Of a stretch of DNA of 64,000 nt, positions 35,086-46,900 are shown in pieces. This DNA comes from Dipteris shenzhenensis (lineage: Eukaryota > Polypodiophyta > Polypodiopsida > Gleicheniales). The stretch is from assembly GCA_047967505.1 (NCBI GenBank), contig CM106538.1, one strand, 5' to 3'. The notes under the pieces were generated by a model. The model was given only the letters and a program-made list of their open reading frames with translations. It was not told the origin of the DNA and did no database searches. The position numbers and the translations under genes are program-made. How positions within the stretch are numbered: the stretch's first letter is position 1; the number at the start of each line of letters is the position of its first letter.

Positions 35086-37518
35086 ATGTCCGTGGAGACT
35101 TTGACAGTCGAGGATCTTCTCCAAGTTGGCCTCTCGTCGCTCGACTCTCAGATCTTCTACAGGCAGCTCCAGGAAGTCCTTGCCGAGGTTGGCCAGTCTC
35201 CTGCTGCTACATGGCGCCTTGTGTCCAAGGAGCTGCTCAATCCTAAGCAGCCACACGCACTTCATCGCCTCGTCTATCATTCGATTTACAACAATTGGAA
35301 CAGCCAGAGCAATGGACCCCCTCTTGCTTGGTTTCCCACCATGTGAGTAGCTATTTTCTCCCATCCTGCTCGTCCTTTCCTCTTGATCGATTGAATGGTC
35401 GCGGCTTCCATCAATGGGAATGTTTGGATTGGCGTTGACTTGATGGACATTTCTCTGATCAGGGAACTAGCACGGGAAACGAATCTCGGGCGACTGATGG
35501 AGGCTCGCGGAAAGGAGCTTCTAGGTCCTTCATACTACAATCCGATCGAGAGCTACCCTGCTTTTCAGAAATTTTCCGCGGAACACCCAGACGTGAGTTT
35601 GTACGCGTTGTTGTAGTCTTCGCAGATTTTTCGGTAAGGCGGCCTACTTGGCCTTGCCCAAAAACAGTTATTCCTTAAAGCATTAAAGGAAGATCTACTT
35701 CGAAGTTCGAACGATGCTAAGAATTTGTGATCTCTGCAGGTTTATTGGTCTCTTGTTCTGGACGAGCTCAGCCTCCACTTTGATGTGCCACCCTCGTGCA
35801 TTTTTAGTACTGCTGATAAGTCACGACCAGGCGGGACTTGGCTTCCTGGAGCTGTCTTGAATGCTGCTGAATGCTGTCTCTTGCCGAAACCACGTCAAGG
35901 AAAGACCGACCTTAGCAAGGCCATAATTTCTAGGACCGAAGGTCAAAGCTCTCTAGAGAGTATGACATATGGGGAACTTCGTGCAATTGTAAAGTAAGCC
36001 AGCGTAAAGCCTTCACTTTTCTGCTGAATGCAATTTTGAAGTTTCAAACTTTTGGGGTGCTTCCGTTCCATGTGGAGTGATTCATTCCCTTACTTTCTGG
36101 AGCAGTCGGGTTGCAAACGCACTTGACACAACGGGATTTAAGAAGGGGGCTGCCATCGCTATAGACATGCCTATGAACACCAATAGCATCGTCATTTACC
36201 TCGCAATCGTATTAGCAGGCTATGTCGTCGTATCAATTGCTGACAGTTTTGTTTCTCAAGAGATAGCTACACGGCTGAAAGTCTCAAAGGCAGATGCTAT
36301 TTTCACTCAGGTAAATCTGACAATCTTATCGTAATAATTGTAAACGTTTAATTACAGAATATTCGTCAAGAGTATTCCAGGAATGAGATGACTCTCATTT
36401 TGCACATGTGCGTATGTCCAGGATTACATTTACAGAGCTGGGAAGATCCTCCCTCTGTACAGGTGGAGTTCTGGCCACTAAATCTGTCTTCAAACGAAAA
36501 ACGAAAATGTATTTCTGATTTTCAAAAGTAAAGTGAGACTGACTCTGGAAATCTATTTGGTCTTATGGCAGCCGCATTGTTGAGGCTCAATCCCCACTGG
36601 CCATTGTCTTACCCGCGAACGGCAAGAGCCTAGGGGTAAAGTTAAGGAATGGTGATATGTCATGGGATTGGTTTCTAAGCTCAGCAGGTCATCTGAGCAG
36701 GTATGTTTGTTTGATCATCTCCCTTTATCCAACCTGTGCAGTGGTGTGGTGTGGTGCGGTTTGTGATAAAATTTTACATGTAATTAGTTTCGATCACCAC
36801 AGTTATGCAAGTCAACTATCGTTCCATTGTAACAAGGGCCTCTAAAGTATAAAGGGTTGGTGTTTTTTCCTATGCTCAAGCGAGTGGCAGTTCTAAGGGA
36901 GAGCTGCTCATCACAAGATAGTTTTTTTGTACAACAGTGATGCTGTGCAAGGAATGTGTATTTTGCAGTGTACAGAGGAATGTATACAAGAAATGATGTG
37001 CAAGTCATAGTAGCTAGTCCCTGCTATGTGTGATGGAGTTTAAGGTTTTCAATCTTCTGAGTGTGAGTCATTAGATTGAAACTGCACACTGTGTTGTGTT
37101 TTTAGAGGATGAGTTTGGGCATGTTCCTGGATTCATCTAGATATATGTTCTTGCCATATTAGCAGACATGCAAAGTTCACCTTGTGAAGTTTTGTCATGT
37201 TGTGGCTTGCTGATATTGTGTAAAATTCCTTCTGTCTTAAGTGGTGTGTTGCCCTATCTACTGGGTCGTCTAAGCATGTTTTGCCTAGACTGCTTGTTTG
37301 GAAGAAGCTAAAATCGTATAGTCTTCACAAACAGTGATATCTTGAAGAGAATGTGGACTACTTTTTTATTAGCCTTCTCTGTTAGTGCTCGCCTTTGTCA
37401 AGGCTGAGTTTGTCCTTCATCTCCGGAGTGCTGTCAGAAACTCAGTACGAAGACCGTTGTATAAATAGATGCTCAACTATTTGTGGGAGTTTAAAGTTCC
37501 CTTCTCCCTCGATCTATT

Positions 37519-37549
<31 letters not shown>

Positions 37550-39271
37550 CTGTGTGTGGTGTGTGTGTGTGTGTGTGTTTCTAATAAGAATTGGATTGTG
37601 CGACAACGTTTAAAGTTCCCTTGTCTTCTCTTGCCATCTCTGGAGACAGCACTACCCTCTTCTTTGGGAGGGGATGCCAATGCCATGGACACATATAGCT
37701 GAGATCGCAAACACCAAGAAATGACTCCTAAAGTGAGGTTCATGCTTACGATTATGACCCTTAGGGTCATCTCTTGCTTCAGCACACATGTGCAGTGGAC
37801 ACTGGACATGTGAGGTGATGACAATTGCAGAACCTTTAGGCACCGCTGGCCCTTTTGGGGACATCCGCATAAGGACCAGATTGGGAAAGAGTACCGATGC
37901 TTAGTGCGATGCAAGAAACAACAGTTCCTTGTGTGGAAATCTTAAGTACTCTATACAGACCGAATTTTAAATGAAAGTTAGATGAACGCTTGGAAAGGAG
38001 GTCTGTAATGTCCTACTTCAGGACCTTAGTCGTTGGAAGCCCTACACTGACATACTCTATGATGTCCCCAACCAGTCCATGCCCAACTTGGAGGCATTCC
38101 CTGCCCCACTAGTTTCACACTCTTCACATGGCTCACTATAAAAAAGCCATCATAATGGTAAGGCCAAGATTCATGAGAGTTCTTGACCCATGGTTTATGG
38201 GGATAGAGCTCCAATCTTGTAAACCTCTTTAATGAGGCCTTTTGCGAAGGCTTTCCCATCTCATGGACCACTAACATCATCATTCCAATCCACAAGCCAA
38301 GGTATCCCATGATTGCAAGTATAGGACCATCATGGTTGGCCACCCAAATACTACAAGATTTGGGAGCAATACATTTCCCATTTGCTCATGGATATAGAAG
38401 ATGAGTCAGACCATTGACTCTTCCGACAAGTATGCATACGGCACTCTTTGTACATGAGGTTTATGCTGATGAGGCCCAAGGTTGACGTGGCCCTCAACAG
38501 TAGGAGATCATAGATTCTTCTTCATGGAGAAAGAGCCCACAATGGGACCTCCACCCTATTCTCTAACGGAGAAATGTAGTGGGAGTGTACAAAAACCATG
38601 CACGCACACACAAAAACGCACACATAGAGAGAGAAGCAGGCAGACTTATGAGAGGATAGGGTAGGGAGAAAGAAAGGAAAAAAGGTTTATTAATGTCACC
38701 GAAGGTCAAAAAAGCCTGCAAGACCAAAGAACTGAAATCAACATGATAGTTGTCCATCCCACCTCTCATCTGTCTGTTGTGAGTACTCTGGGCTCTGTTT
38801 AGGCATGATTGGGTTCTGAAACATGTTGGAGATCTGTTGCTGGCGTCCTTGACTTCGCTTGGTAGGGTGTACTTTGGGCTTTGTGATGCTGCCTGACGTC
38901 GAGATGCGGCAATGATGGTACCTCAGACGGGGCGGGTGCTCGCAGGGCCTGTGTTCAGTCTTGTGCTAACTGGCTTGTCTGGAAAGCAGGTCACGGTTTC
39001 GATGTCTCTTGACTGCTTCTTCTGTGAAGAGTGTGTGATCTCCTACTTCTAGGCCAAATCCCACAGCAAGTCTCATGAGTCTAGCCTGAGTCGAGTAACC
39101 TCGTACACGAATAGTGCAGCGCATCTTTGGTCTGGATAATCAATGACTCTCCCCATATCTTTGTATCCATGTATTGGTGGGTGAATAGACAGTGATATTT
39201 CCCTTGGATCTTGTAGTATCTAGGGTCTAGAAAGGGGGATGTGGCAGATTTAGAGAAGCGGGAAAGAATAA

Positions 39272-39315
<44 letters not shown>

Positions 39316-40853
39316 TGACATGATATGATATGACTTTTATTAATTCCACTAGGGACCCAACAGGATCTATGGGACAGATCCAATAATCCACAAGGACTGC
39401 TGATAAAACTCTGAGAATAGCTGTTAAAAGTTCTAGGACTGTCTATGAGATTGGTACTTGTCTGGCTAGCTTGTATGCCATGTCCAAGCTTTTGTGTCAA
39501 TGACCCAAAACCCCCTTCAAAGATGATCCTAGCTGTTTGGCTGGTTGATCAAAAAGGTCTTGTAGGTTGTTGAATGAAATGGCATCAATACTGTGTTTCT
39601 CCCTAATGTGCATAGAAGCTCGACAGCGGAGTGTACGTCACTTTCTACTTCACCTACTAGGCATATCTTGCACATTCTGTCTTCTCGTGGGAGCTTTGGT
39701 TTTTTCCACCTTACCGCTTTCCAATTCTAGATCATGTGAGCTGGTCCTCATTCTGTGTCTCTTTTATCTTCTCTTAGGCAATCTTTTCTCTAATATTTCA
39801 GCATAGGATTGATCTCTTTCCTGTAAAATACCATTCTCGTTCTCCTGGTTCATGCCATAGCTTATCCAGCATTTTCTATGTTTTAATTCTCTAATTCCTC
39901 TCTCTTTGTCAGGAAGATCTGTGGCAGTTATCCTCCAAAACTCCAGCCAATGATTGCCCTTTGTACCAGTCATCATCTTGTGTTGCATCCATAGCTTTGT
40001 GTGGGAGTCTGGTCAAATGACACCTCATGTGTGGATTTCTACAAATTTTCAGCCTTCTTTAACGTCTGATATGTTTGGGACTACACGTCAGAATTCAATT
40101 CTGGCTGGCCATCACTATTCTTATGGTATCTTGGGTCAGAGACTCCCTTGCTAAATTCTATTTTTAGAAGCTTTTGGCTAAATTTAGTAAGTTGTTTGTT
40201 GTCTATGTAATTTGGGTGTTGAAAATTGTCCCAATTTAGCAGTGTTTTCAAAATAGTAAGTTTTTATCCCAAAAAAACCTCCTTTGTCTTTTCAAATTGC
40301 AATAGTCTTCTGCTGACTTAAAGTCCCTCATATATGTCGTAAACATCGTTTATGAAATCATAATATAGTTAGTTTTGTATCCGAAGAGGTCACAAATCAA
40401 TGGATTCATTTGCTCCCTGACTAACAAACTAATTATAATATAATCAGTTTTAATCCCAAGAGGTCATGGATTCATTTGCTCTGGCTAACAAGAAAATTGA
40501 CCGCAGGGACACACATGGCATCCCATCATCAAGTACACTTCCCACAAAGTGCAAGTTTTAGACAGACCACTTTCCTCAAGGTCACTGGATGTTTTCATAT
40601 AGAGACTTGATTTTTTCAGATCCAATTGTCACATGCATTGGTGGGCTAGCTCAAAGTTTCATCGCATAGACTGAGGCTTCAGACAGTCAAGGGACTATCC
40701 CTCTAGACTAGAGAATATGCTTATATGTGACTCGCATAAGATTTAGGCTAAGGACCTTTGATCTTCATGTATCTCTTCTACTATAAGATAAGAGGATGAT
40801 TCCATTCCCTTTTCCAGGAGGGAATTAGCAATCGGCCTTGCTGGATCAGATAC

Positions 40854-40900
<47 letters not shown>

Positions 40901-43900
40901 GAAAGAAAGTTTATTAAAGTCTTCGGAAGACGGATGGGTCTACGAGACTGTGAAAATCCTGATACAACAAGTTGTGGTAGTGGAGCTACTAAACGAGCAT
41001 CCATACCAATGCAAAATGCAAAAATGCAGAATGGCAATACTAAGTCCCAAGTACAACATAGTCATGTCGATGGTCGACTATATATCAATCTCAGCATCAT
41101 CATCAATATCATCATCATCCTCGGCAACAGCAAGATATCAGGATGGATGAGGCAGTGGAGGCATGAAGTCGGCAATAGAGTGTTGTCGGCCACTCAGAGG
41201 TGCGGTCCTAGCACGTCTCCTGGTCATAGCTCTGTGTCTAACCAAGGCTACTGTGACCCCCGTCGGTCGGGCTCCGACTCTAAACAAGGAGGGGATGTCT
41301 CCAAGTGTGATCTGTGTCGACTCTCTGTTTGAGCTGTCAGGTCACGGGCTCCGGGTCACGGTCATGTCGAGGCCTCGTCTCGTTGGGATCCATGTGATCT
41401 AGCTGAAAGAACTCCGTGATAGAGCTCTGAGAGGGATCAACCGAGGAAGAAGGCTGCTCCTGTCGCCGTGCTTGGAGTATCCTCTCGCGGTGTCTAAGTG
41501 CCTCATGAATGAAACTTGCCAAACACTGCTGGTCTGGGTAGGAGAGGAAACAGGCTGAAATCCCATAACTATCCCTAAAGAGGCAGTGGAAACGTCCTCG
41601 GATCTCATAGTACACAGGACACATGAAGATGATGAAATGCTCCTCTGTCTCAACCTCCTGTATGTCACACAATGTGCATATGCGCCGCTCCCTGGGTAGT
41701 CGCTCTGCTTTGTCGCTCTTGATGCGAAGTCTGTGTGAAGAGACCTGGAACTGCCCAAGAGAGATCCTCAGCGAGTGGGGTAGGTGACTCTGTGTGTATC
41801 CTGGTCTGTAGAAGCTAAGCTTCACTGGGAGTTCACTCTGTCCCAACTAGGTCCGAAAAGTGTGTAGCTGTAGTAGATCCTCACGGATAACGTGGTTGAC
41901 CTTGTGTGATAAGAGGGGAGAAAACGGAGCATCCATGCTACACTGGAAGGGAGGTAGTCTATCCATGTGGAGCCCCAGTCGCTCAAACCATCTCTCTGTA
42001 CGTGCATACCAGCACCTCTGATCTCCTCCTATTGCAAGTGCCATAGAAGAGGATAGAGCTATCCATGGTAGCCTGCTACGCCCCGAGGTATAATCCCCAT
42101 ATTCCCTAACTCGGTACAGATATGTGATGACCTGAAATGCAGCATCTAGTTGTAAAGGGGGTGACAAACTCAGCCTGAATGATTTGGTGAGGAACGGATG
42201 ACTTACCACGAATCATCTGTGATAACATGAGAACTTGTAGCCGCTCCACACAGGCCCACTCTATATCCGACAAGTCTGGTCCCCAACAAGGGTTGCCGTA
42301 CATCCCCACTGGGCGAGCCAAGGAGTCAAAAAGCAACCCCTTGGTGCATGGATCCTGAAAGTGCGAGCGGAAGCACTGCCTCTCTACTCTGGCCAATGAG
42401 GCATACCCTCTACTCAAGCGTGCCTACATCGCGGGTCTCATAGTGAAGCTCAGTCCATAAGTGTATGATGAAACTATCTCAACAAATGACCCCGCAAATG
42501 TGAACTGCTCCTGACGCATTATGGCTCGAGATGTATTGAAGATCATGACCTTGGTTTTACCCAGGTTAACCTTCAAATCATGAGAGTCTAGGTGTGTCTG
42601 AAGCCCCTCTGCTGAAGAAGACAAGAGAGCCACGTCATTTGCATAGAGCAAAATCTAGATCAACGTGCCCGCAAGAGAGCAACCTACACGCCCTTGTGTC
42701 TACATCACTGTCTCAAGCTCGTCAATGTAGAGGCCAAACAAGGTAGGCGACAAAGGACACCCTTGTTTGACCCTGATGGTACTCATGATCTCGTCTGTCC
42801 ACCCGGATCCTGCCCGAACTCTGCCAGAAACTCTCTCGTAAAGTGCCATGACAGCCCAAATGATCTCCTGGTTATAACCCAAGTCCTATAGGCATCGTAT
42901 GAGGCGGGCTCTCCGAACCTTGCGGAAATCCACAAAGCAACAATAAACCCTCTGCTTCCGTGACCTCGCCTCCTCGATGATACATCTGAGCGTGAGAATG
43001 TGGTCCATGGTTCCATGATCACGCCGAAATCCGGCCTATCCTGCTGCTCTAAGTCCTTGACACTCTGCAAGTTTGCTAACCTTGGAGTCAAGTATTGATG
43101 CATAAATCTTAGACATGACATGTCCAATCATAACGGTCCTGTAGTTCTCCGAGCTCATGAGATCCCCTGCCTTGTGGATGGGTGAGATAGTGTTAATGGT
43201 CCAAGTGTGTGGAAAATTTCAAACAAACTGCTTCATTAAAAAGCTTTGTTAAGATCGGGGCTAGGAGGTTAATCCCATATGCAATGAACTAAGTGCATAG
43301 CCCCTCATGATCCTTCACTCGGCCATTATGAAGTTTCATTACGGCATCCTTTACCCCTCCTCTAGTGAAGAGGGTGCAGGATGTGGGACGAGGCATGTGT
43401 GAGAGGTTAGGGACTGGCTGATTTGGGATGTCATAAAGTGTGCATGCATAATCAAACCAAATCTGGGTGTCAATGAGTGGCGGAGGGGACCGTCCTTCTA
43501 GAAATCTCCGCCAGAAGTCCTTAGAGTTGTTACTAAACAAAATGTTCAGTAGCTCCTCCTCGTTCCGATGAACGAAGTCTAGTTTCTTCCTTCGTACCAG
43601 TCTACAATATTCACGTAGTGTATCTGGTGCGCTTGGAAGACTGTTTTTGGGTTTCGAATCTGAGTTGACGGCGTAGGGCCTTACACTCATCCTCGTACCA
43701 ACTATTACAGGGTACGGTTCTAGGGGGTGGTGGGCAGGTGGAGCGGGTGCTGTGGGGAAAAGCATGAATGGCAGCCTTGTGTAGTGAGCGGGTGACAAGG
43801 GCAACACAATCCTCTAAAAGGGATATGAAGTAAATATAAGCGAGAAGTATGTACAGATGGCCGGAGTAAGAAGGTGAGTGATCCCGATCAAAGCGTATAT

Positions 43901-46900
43901 CGTGGTAGGTGGAGTAAGCACTGAGTGGGGTGGAAGGTGCAGTGCGAAGGGAGGTGGAGATGCGAAAGAAAAGGTATGTATGATCAGCCCCTGGGGGCGA
44001 GGTGCTACAGTGAAGTCAGTAATGCGAGATGTGAAGACAGGGGATCCCATGATGTAGATGTGAAGATAGGGGATCCCATGATGTAATCAACAACACTAGA
44101 GCCCCCCCCATGTGGAAAGCATGTGAAACCACCTGAAGCGGGCCATCTGTCAAGACCATTGTAGATAATGAGATCATGTATCCTGTCGAGGTCTAATAGG
44201 GCCTGCCCATAAGATGAGAATGGACCTCGCCTATCAGCCGAAACCCGTAGCATACCTGCCTCCTCAAGGTCAACATCTGGCAGTAGAGTGGAATCATCTC
44301 TGAAGTCAAGAAGTGGTACCTGACGGGCCCTGGTCCTCGCGTTGGAGTCCCCCACTAGAAGGACTTCTCCGCGGCTAGAAAAGTCAATGATGGACAGCAA
44401 ATGGGGATGTCTCATCATCACCTCGAATATCTCTGGCAAAGTGGGAGGTCTCCGGGGGGAAGTAGCAAACTGCGACAAACAAATCCCGGCTGTCCATGTG
44501 TCGTATCCGGATCCAAAGAAATCTGGAATGTGAGAGGCCATTCATGGGTTTGTGAGACCATAGGTATGTATTGTTAAAGAAGCATATTTGTGACATTTTT
44601 GGATGGTAGGCTGAGACATGTGATCTGCTCCCTTTTGACGTCTTGCTGATGTGCATCATCATACTTTCTAACTTGCGAGAGTTGGTCACATGGCAGACCA
44701 TGGGATTACCAGGCTAAACGGCAACCGATAGAGGCATACACCAACATTCTGTTTTCTTCAGGAACTTCTGGTGAGTATTATGGTATCATCCGATCAATTA
44801 CAGTGCAGCATGCTCGATTTATAGCAGGTGGTTACTTAAATCTCCTTCTATGTGAAGGGGAACCAAAGGCTGTGCCGTATTCACACTTGCAGCCATTAAG
44901 ACTTGGAGCTGAGGCTTGGGCACACTTGGACATAAGAAACGGAGATGTATTTGTCTGGCCAACAAACCTTGGATGGATGGTGGGACCATTTTTGATTTAT
45001 GCCTCTCTTTTGAATGGAGCAACGATTGGCATCTACAATGGTTCGCCTCTTCATCAAGGATTTGGTGAATTTGTACAGGCAGGCATTGCAGTTGTAGCAT
45101 AATGTCAATATACCAAAGAATTTGTGTTTTGGTGTGGCATGAGGTTTTATTTTGCACAGGCGTTTGGCTTATGGAAGGTTAAATGACGTGTCCTTGATTG
45201 TGATGTCTTTTTGTAGGACGCTGGTGCTACTGTGTTAGGTACTGTACCAACCATTGTAAAAACTTGGAGGAAATCAAGCTGCATGGAGGGCCTTGACTGG
45301 TCAAAAATCAGGTATCAAGTTTTTACAACTTTGTATCCAAACGATCTTGGACTTAGCGCTTTAAAAAGAAACAAGTATGGTTTGTATGCAAGCTGTAGAA
45401 ATAGTTTAGGCTATGTTGCAGGACAGATTGATGGAAATGCGCGTATCTTTGTCAGCAGAGAAAGTTCTACATAGAATTACATGAATTTGAGTTATATGCA
45501 GCATGCTTATATTTTAAGAACTTGCCTGTGGTCATCTTATTATGTATGGACATGTGACTATATTTGTATTCTGCTATGATTCAGGCTCTTCTCCTCCACA
45601 GGTGAAGCATCAAATGTTGATGATGACTTGTGGCTCAGTGCAAGGGGTTTTTACAAGCCAGTCATAGAAGCTTGTGGTGGCACAGAGTTGGGATCAACAT
45701 TTCTCCACGGAAGCCTGTTACAACCACAAGCTCTGGGTGCCTTCAGCACCCCCAGTATGACCACAAGTTTTGTAATTCTAAATGAGGAAGCACATCCTTA
45801 TGTAAGCTGCTGATCCTTAAAGGCGTTTTTGGAGACATCCTCATCTTTCTATGTTGAGGCAATCAAGCAGATCACTTGTTTTTTGTTTTAGTTTTCTTGA
45901 GTATCATCAACCCATCAATGCTGAATCTACTAATGATAAAGAATTGTTTGTGTTCTCGTTCAATAAATATAACCTTGCATGTTTTTTAGCAACTTTGAAG
46001 TGAATCGAGACTCTTTGCAGGTACATTCACAAGCTATTGGCTTCCCCACAAGGTACAACTGTTCGCAGATATGGCCACCCCTTTTCTGCCCTCCCCTCAG
46101 TGACAGCTCTGCCCTTGCCCTCTTCTTCTGCCTCCTTCCCTCTCTCAGCCATGAACTCGTCCCGGCATACTCACGGGCTTTTCTTCTCCTTTTTCCTGCT
46201 GGTTCTATGCACCCTCTAGCTCTACCTTCTCAAGGGATTCCGAACCTGGTTTCCACCTCCTTCAGTCCCTTGAGGCACGGGCTTCTTCCATCACCTGCCT
46301 CTACCTGTCCTTTCCCTTTGTGGATATGCTGCTGTACCAAGGGGTTTTGCCCCCCCCCTCTTCCACTCTTTCTTCGTCTCTCAGGGCCTCCCCAACTTCC
46401 CCACCCTGTATTCTCTCTTTTACGCAGCACAAGGGCAGCCTCCCCAGAAAGCCAGCAGACAATCAGCCCAGTACTTCCCTTTCCCTTGTCGTCTTTTGTG
46501 GCCTCGTCATCCCTCATTTCCTTTTCTCCTCCTCCCCTTCCTTCTGGCATTTTCCATTTTTTGAAATCCCCTCGTTTCTGCTCGCCTACCGTCTTTTTCA
46601 GGTTCTTTCAACCATAGTTAGGGGAAACGGAAACGGAAACGGAAACAAAAATGCTTCGGGATTTCTAGGAGGGTTGAAACGGGGAAACGCCACGTCAGCA
46701 AGGGGGTTTTGAGATGAGAACACACACATTTAGAATGCTACAGCCTACAGCCTACTTGTCAGTGGAAAACCTTGAGGATGGAGAGAGTATGAGGCTGAAG
46801 GAGTGAAAGGAGTGAAACATTGCACAGGAGGCCAAAATCGAAATCAAAACGACCAAAATCGGGCTTGCGGCGGATTTTCACAACATTTGGAGACCCTAAA

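Larger units (their letters stand above)
36701..44696 (+). other. Intron 6 (8.0 kb), repeat-filled
   Basis: Starts GTATGT after exon 6 and ends GGCAG before exon 7. From left to right: a dispersed repeat (about 37003-37485), a (GT)n tract, unassigned sequence (37600-38630), and three minus-strand LINE copies with CT-rich tails (38640-44650). All LINE copies run opposite to the gene. The LINE 5' part reaches to within about 50 bp of the acceptor. Confidence 0.85.

Noticed and set aside
35987-35994. GT at 35989 as donor of exon 3
   Set aside because: It puts exon 4 out of frame; the GT at 35994 joins as RAIVNRVANAL in frame.
38026-38343. 105-codon minus frame in intron 6
   Set aside because: Open but without recognisable motif; it may be part of an old LINE copy, though no alignment to the nearby copies was evident.
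44705-44712. AG at 44711-44712 as acceptor for exon 7 of the AAE gene
   Set aside because: Joining exon 6 there gives a stop within a few codons; the upstream AG at 44695-44696 restores the frame and adds PWDYQ.
45979-46617. 212-codon open frame in intron 10
   Set aside because: Lies in pyrimidine-rich intronic sequence, is rich in Pro, Ser, Leu and Phe from composition, and has no motif; the gene is spliced across it.
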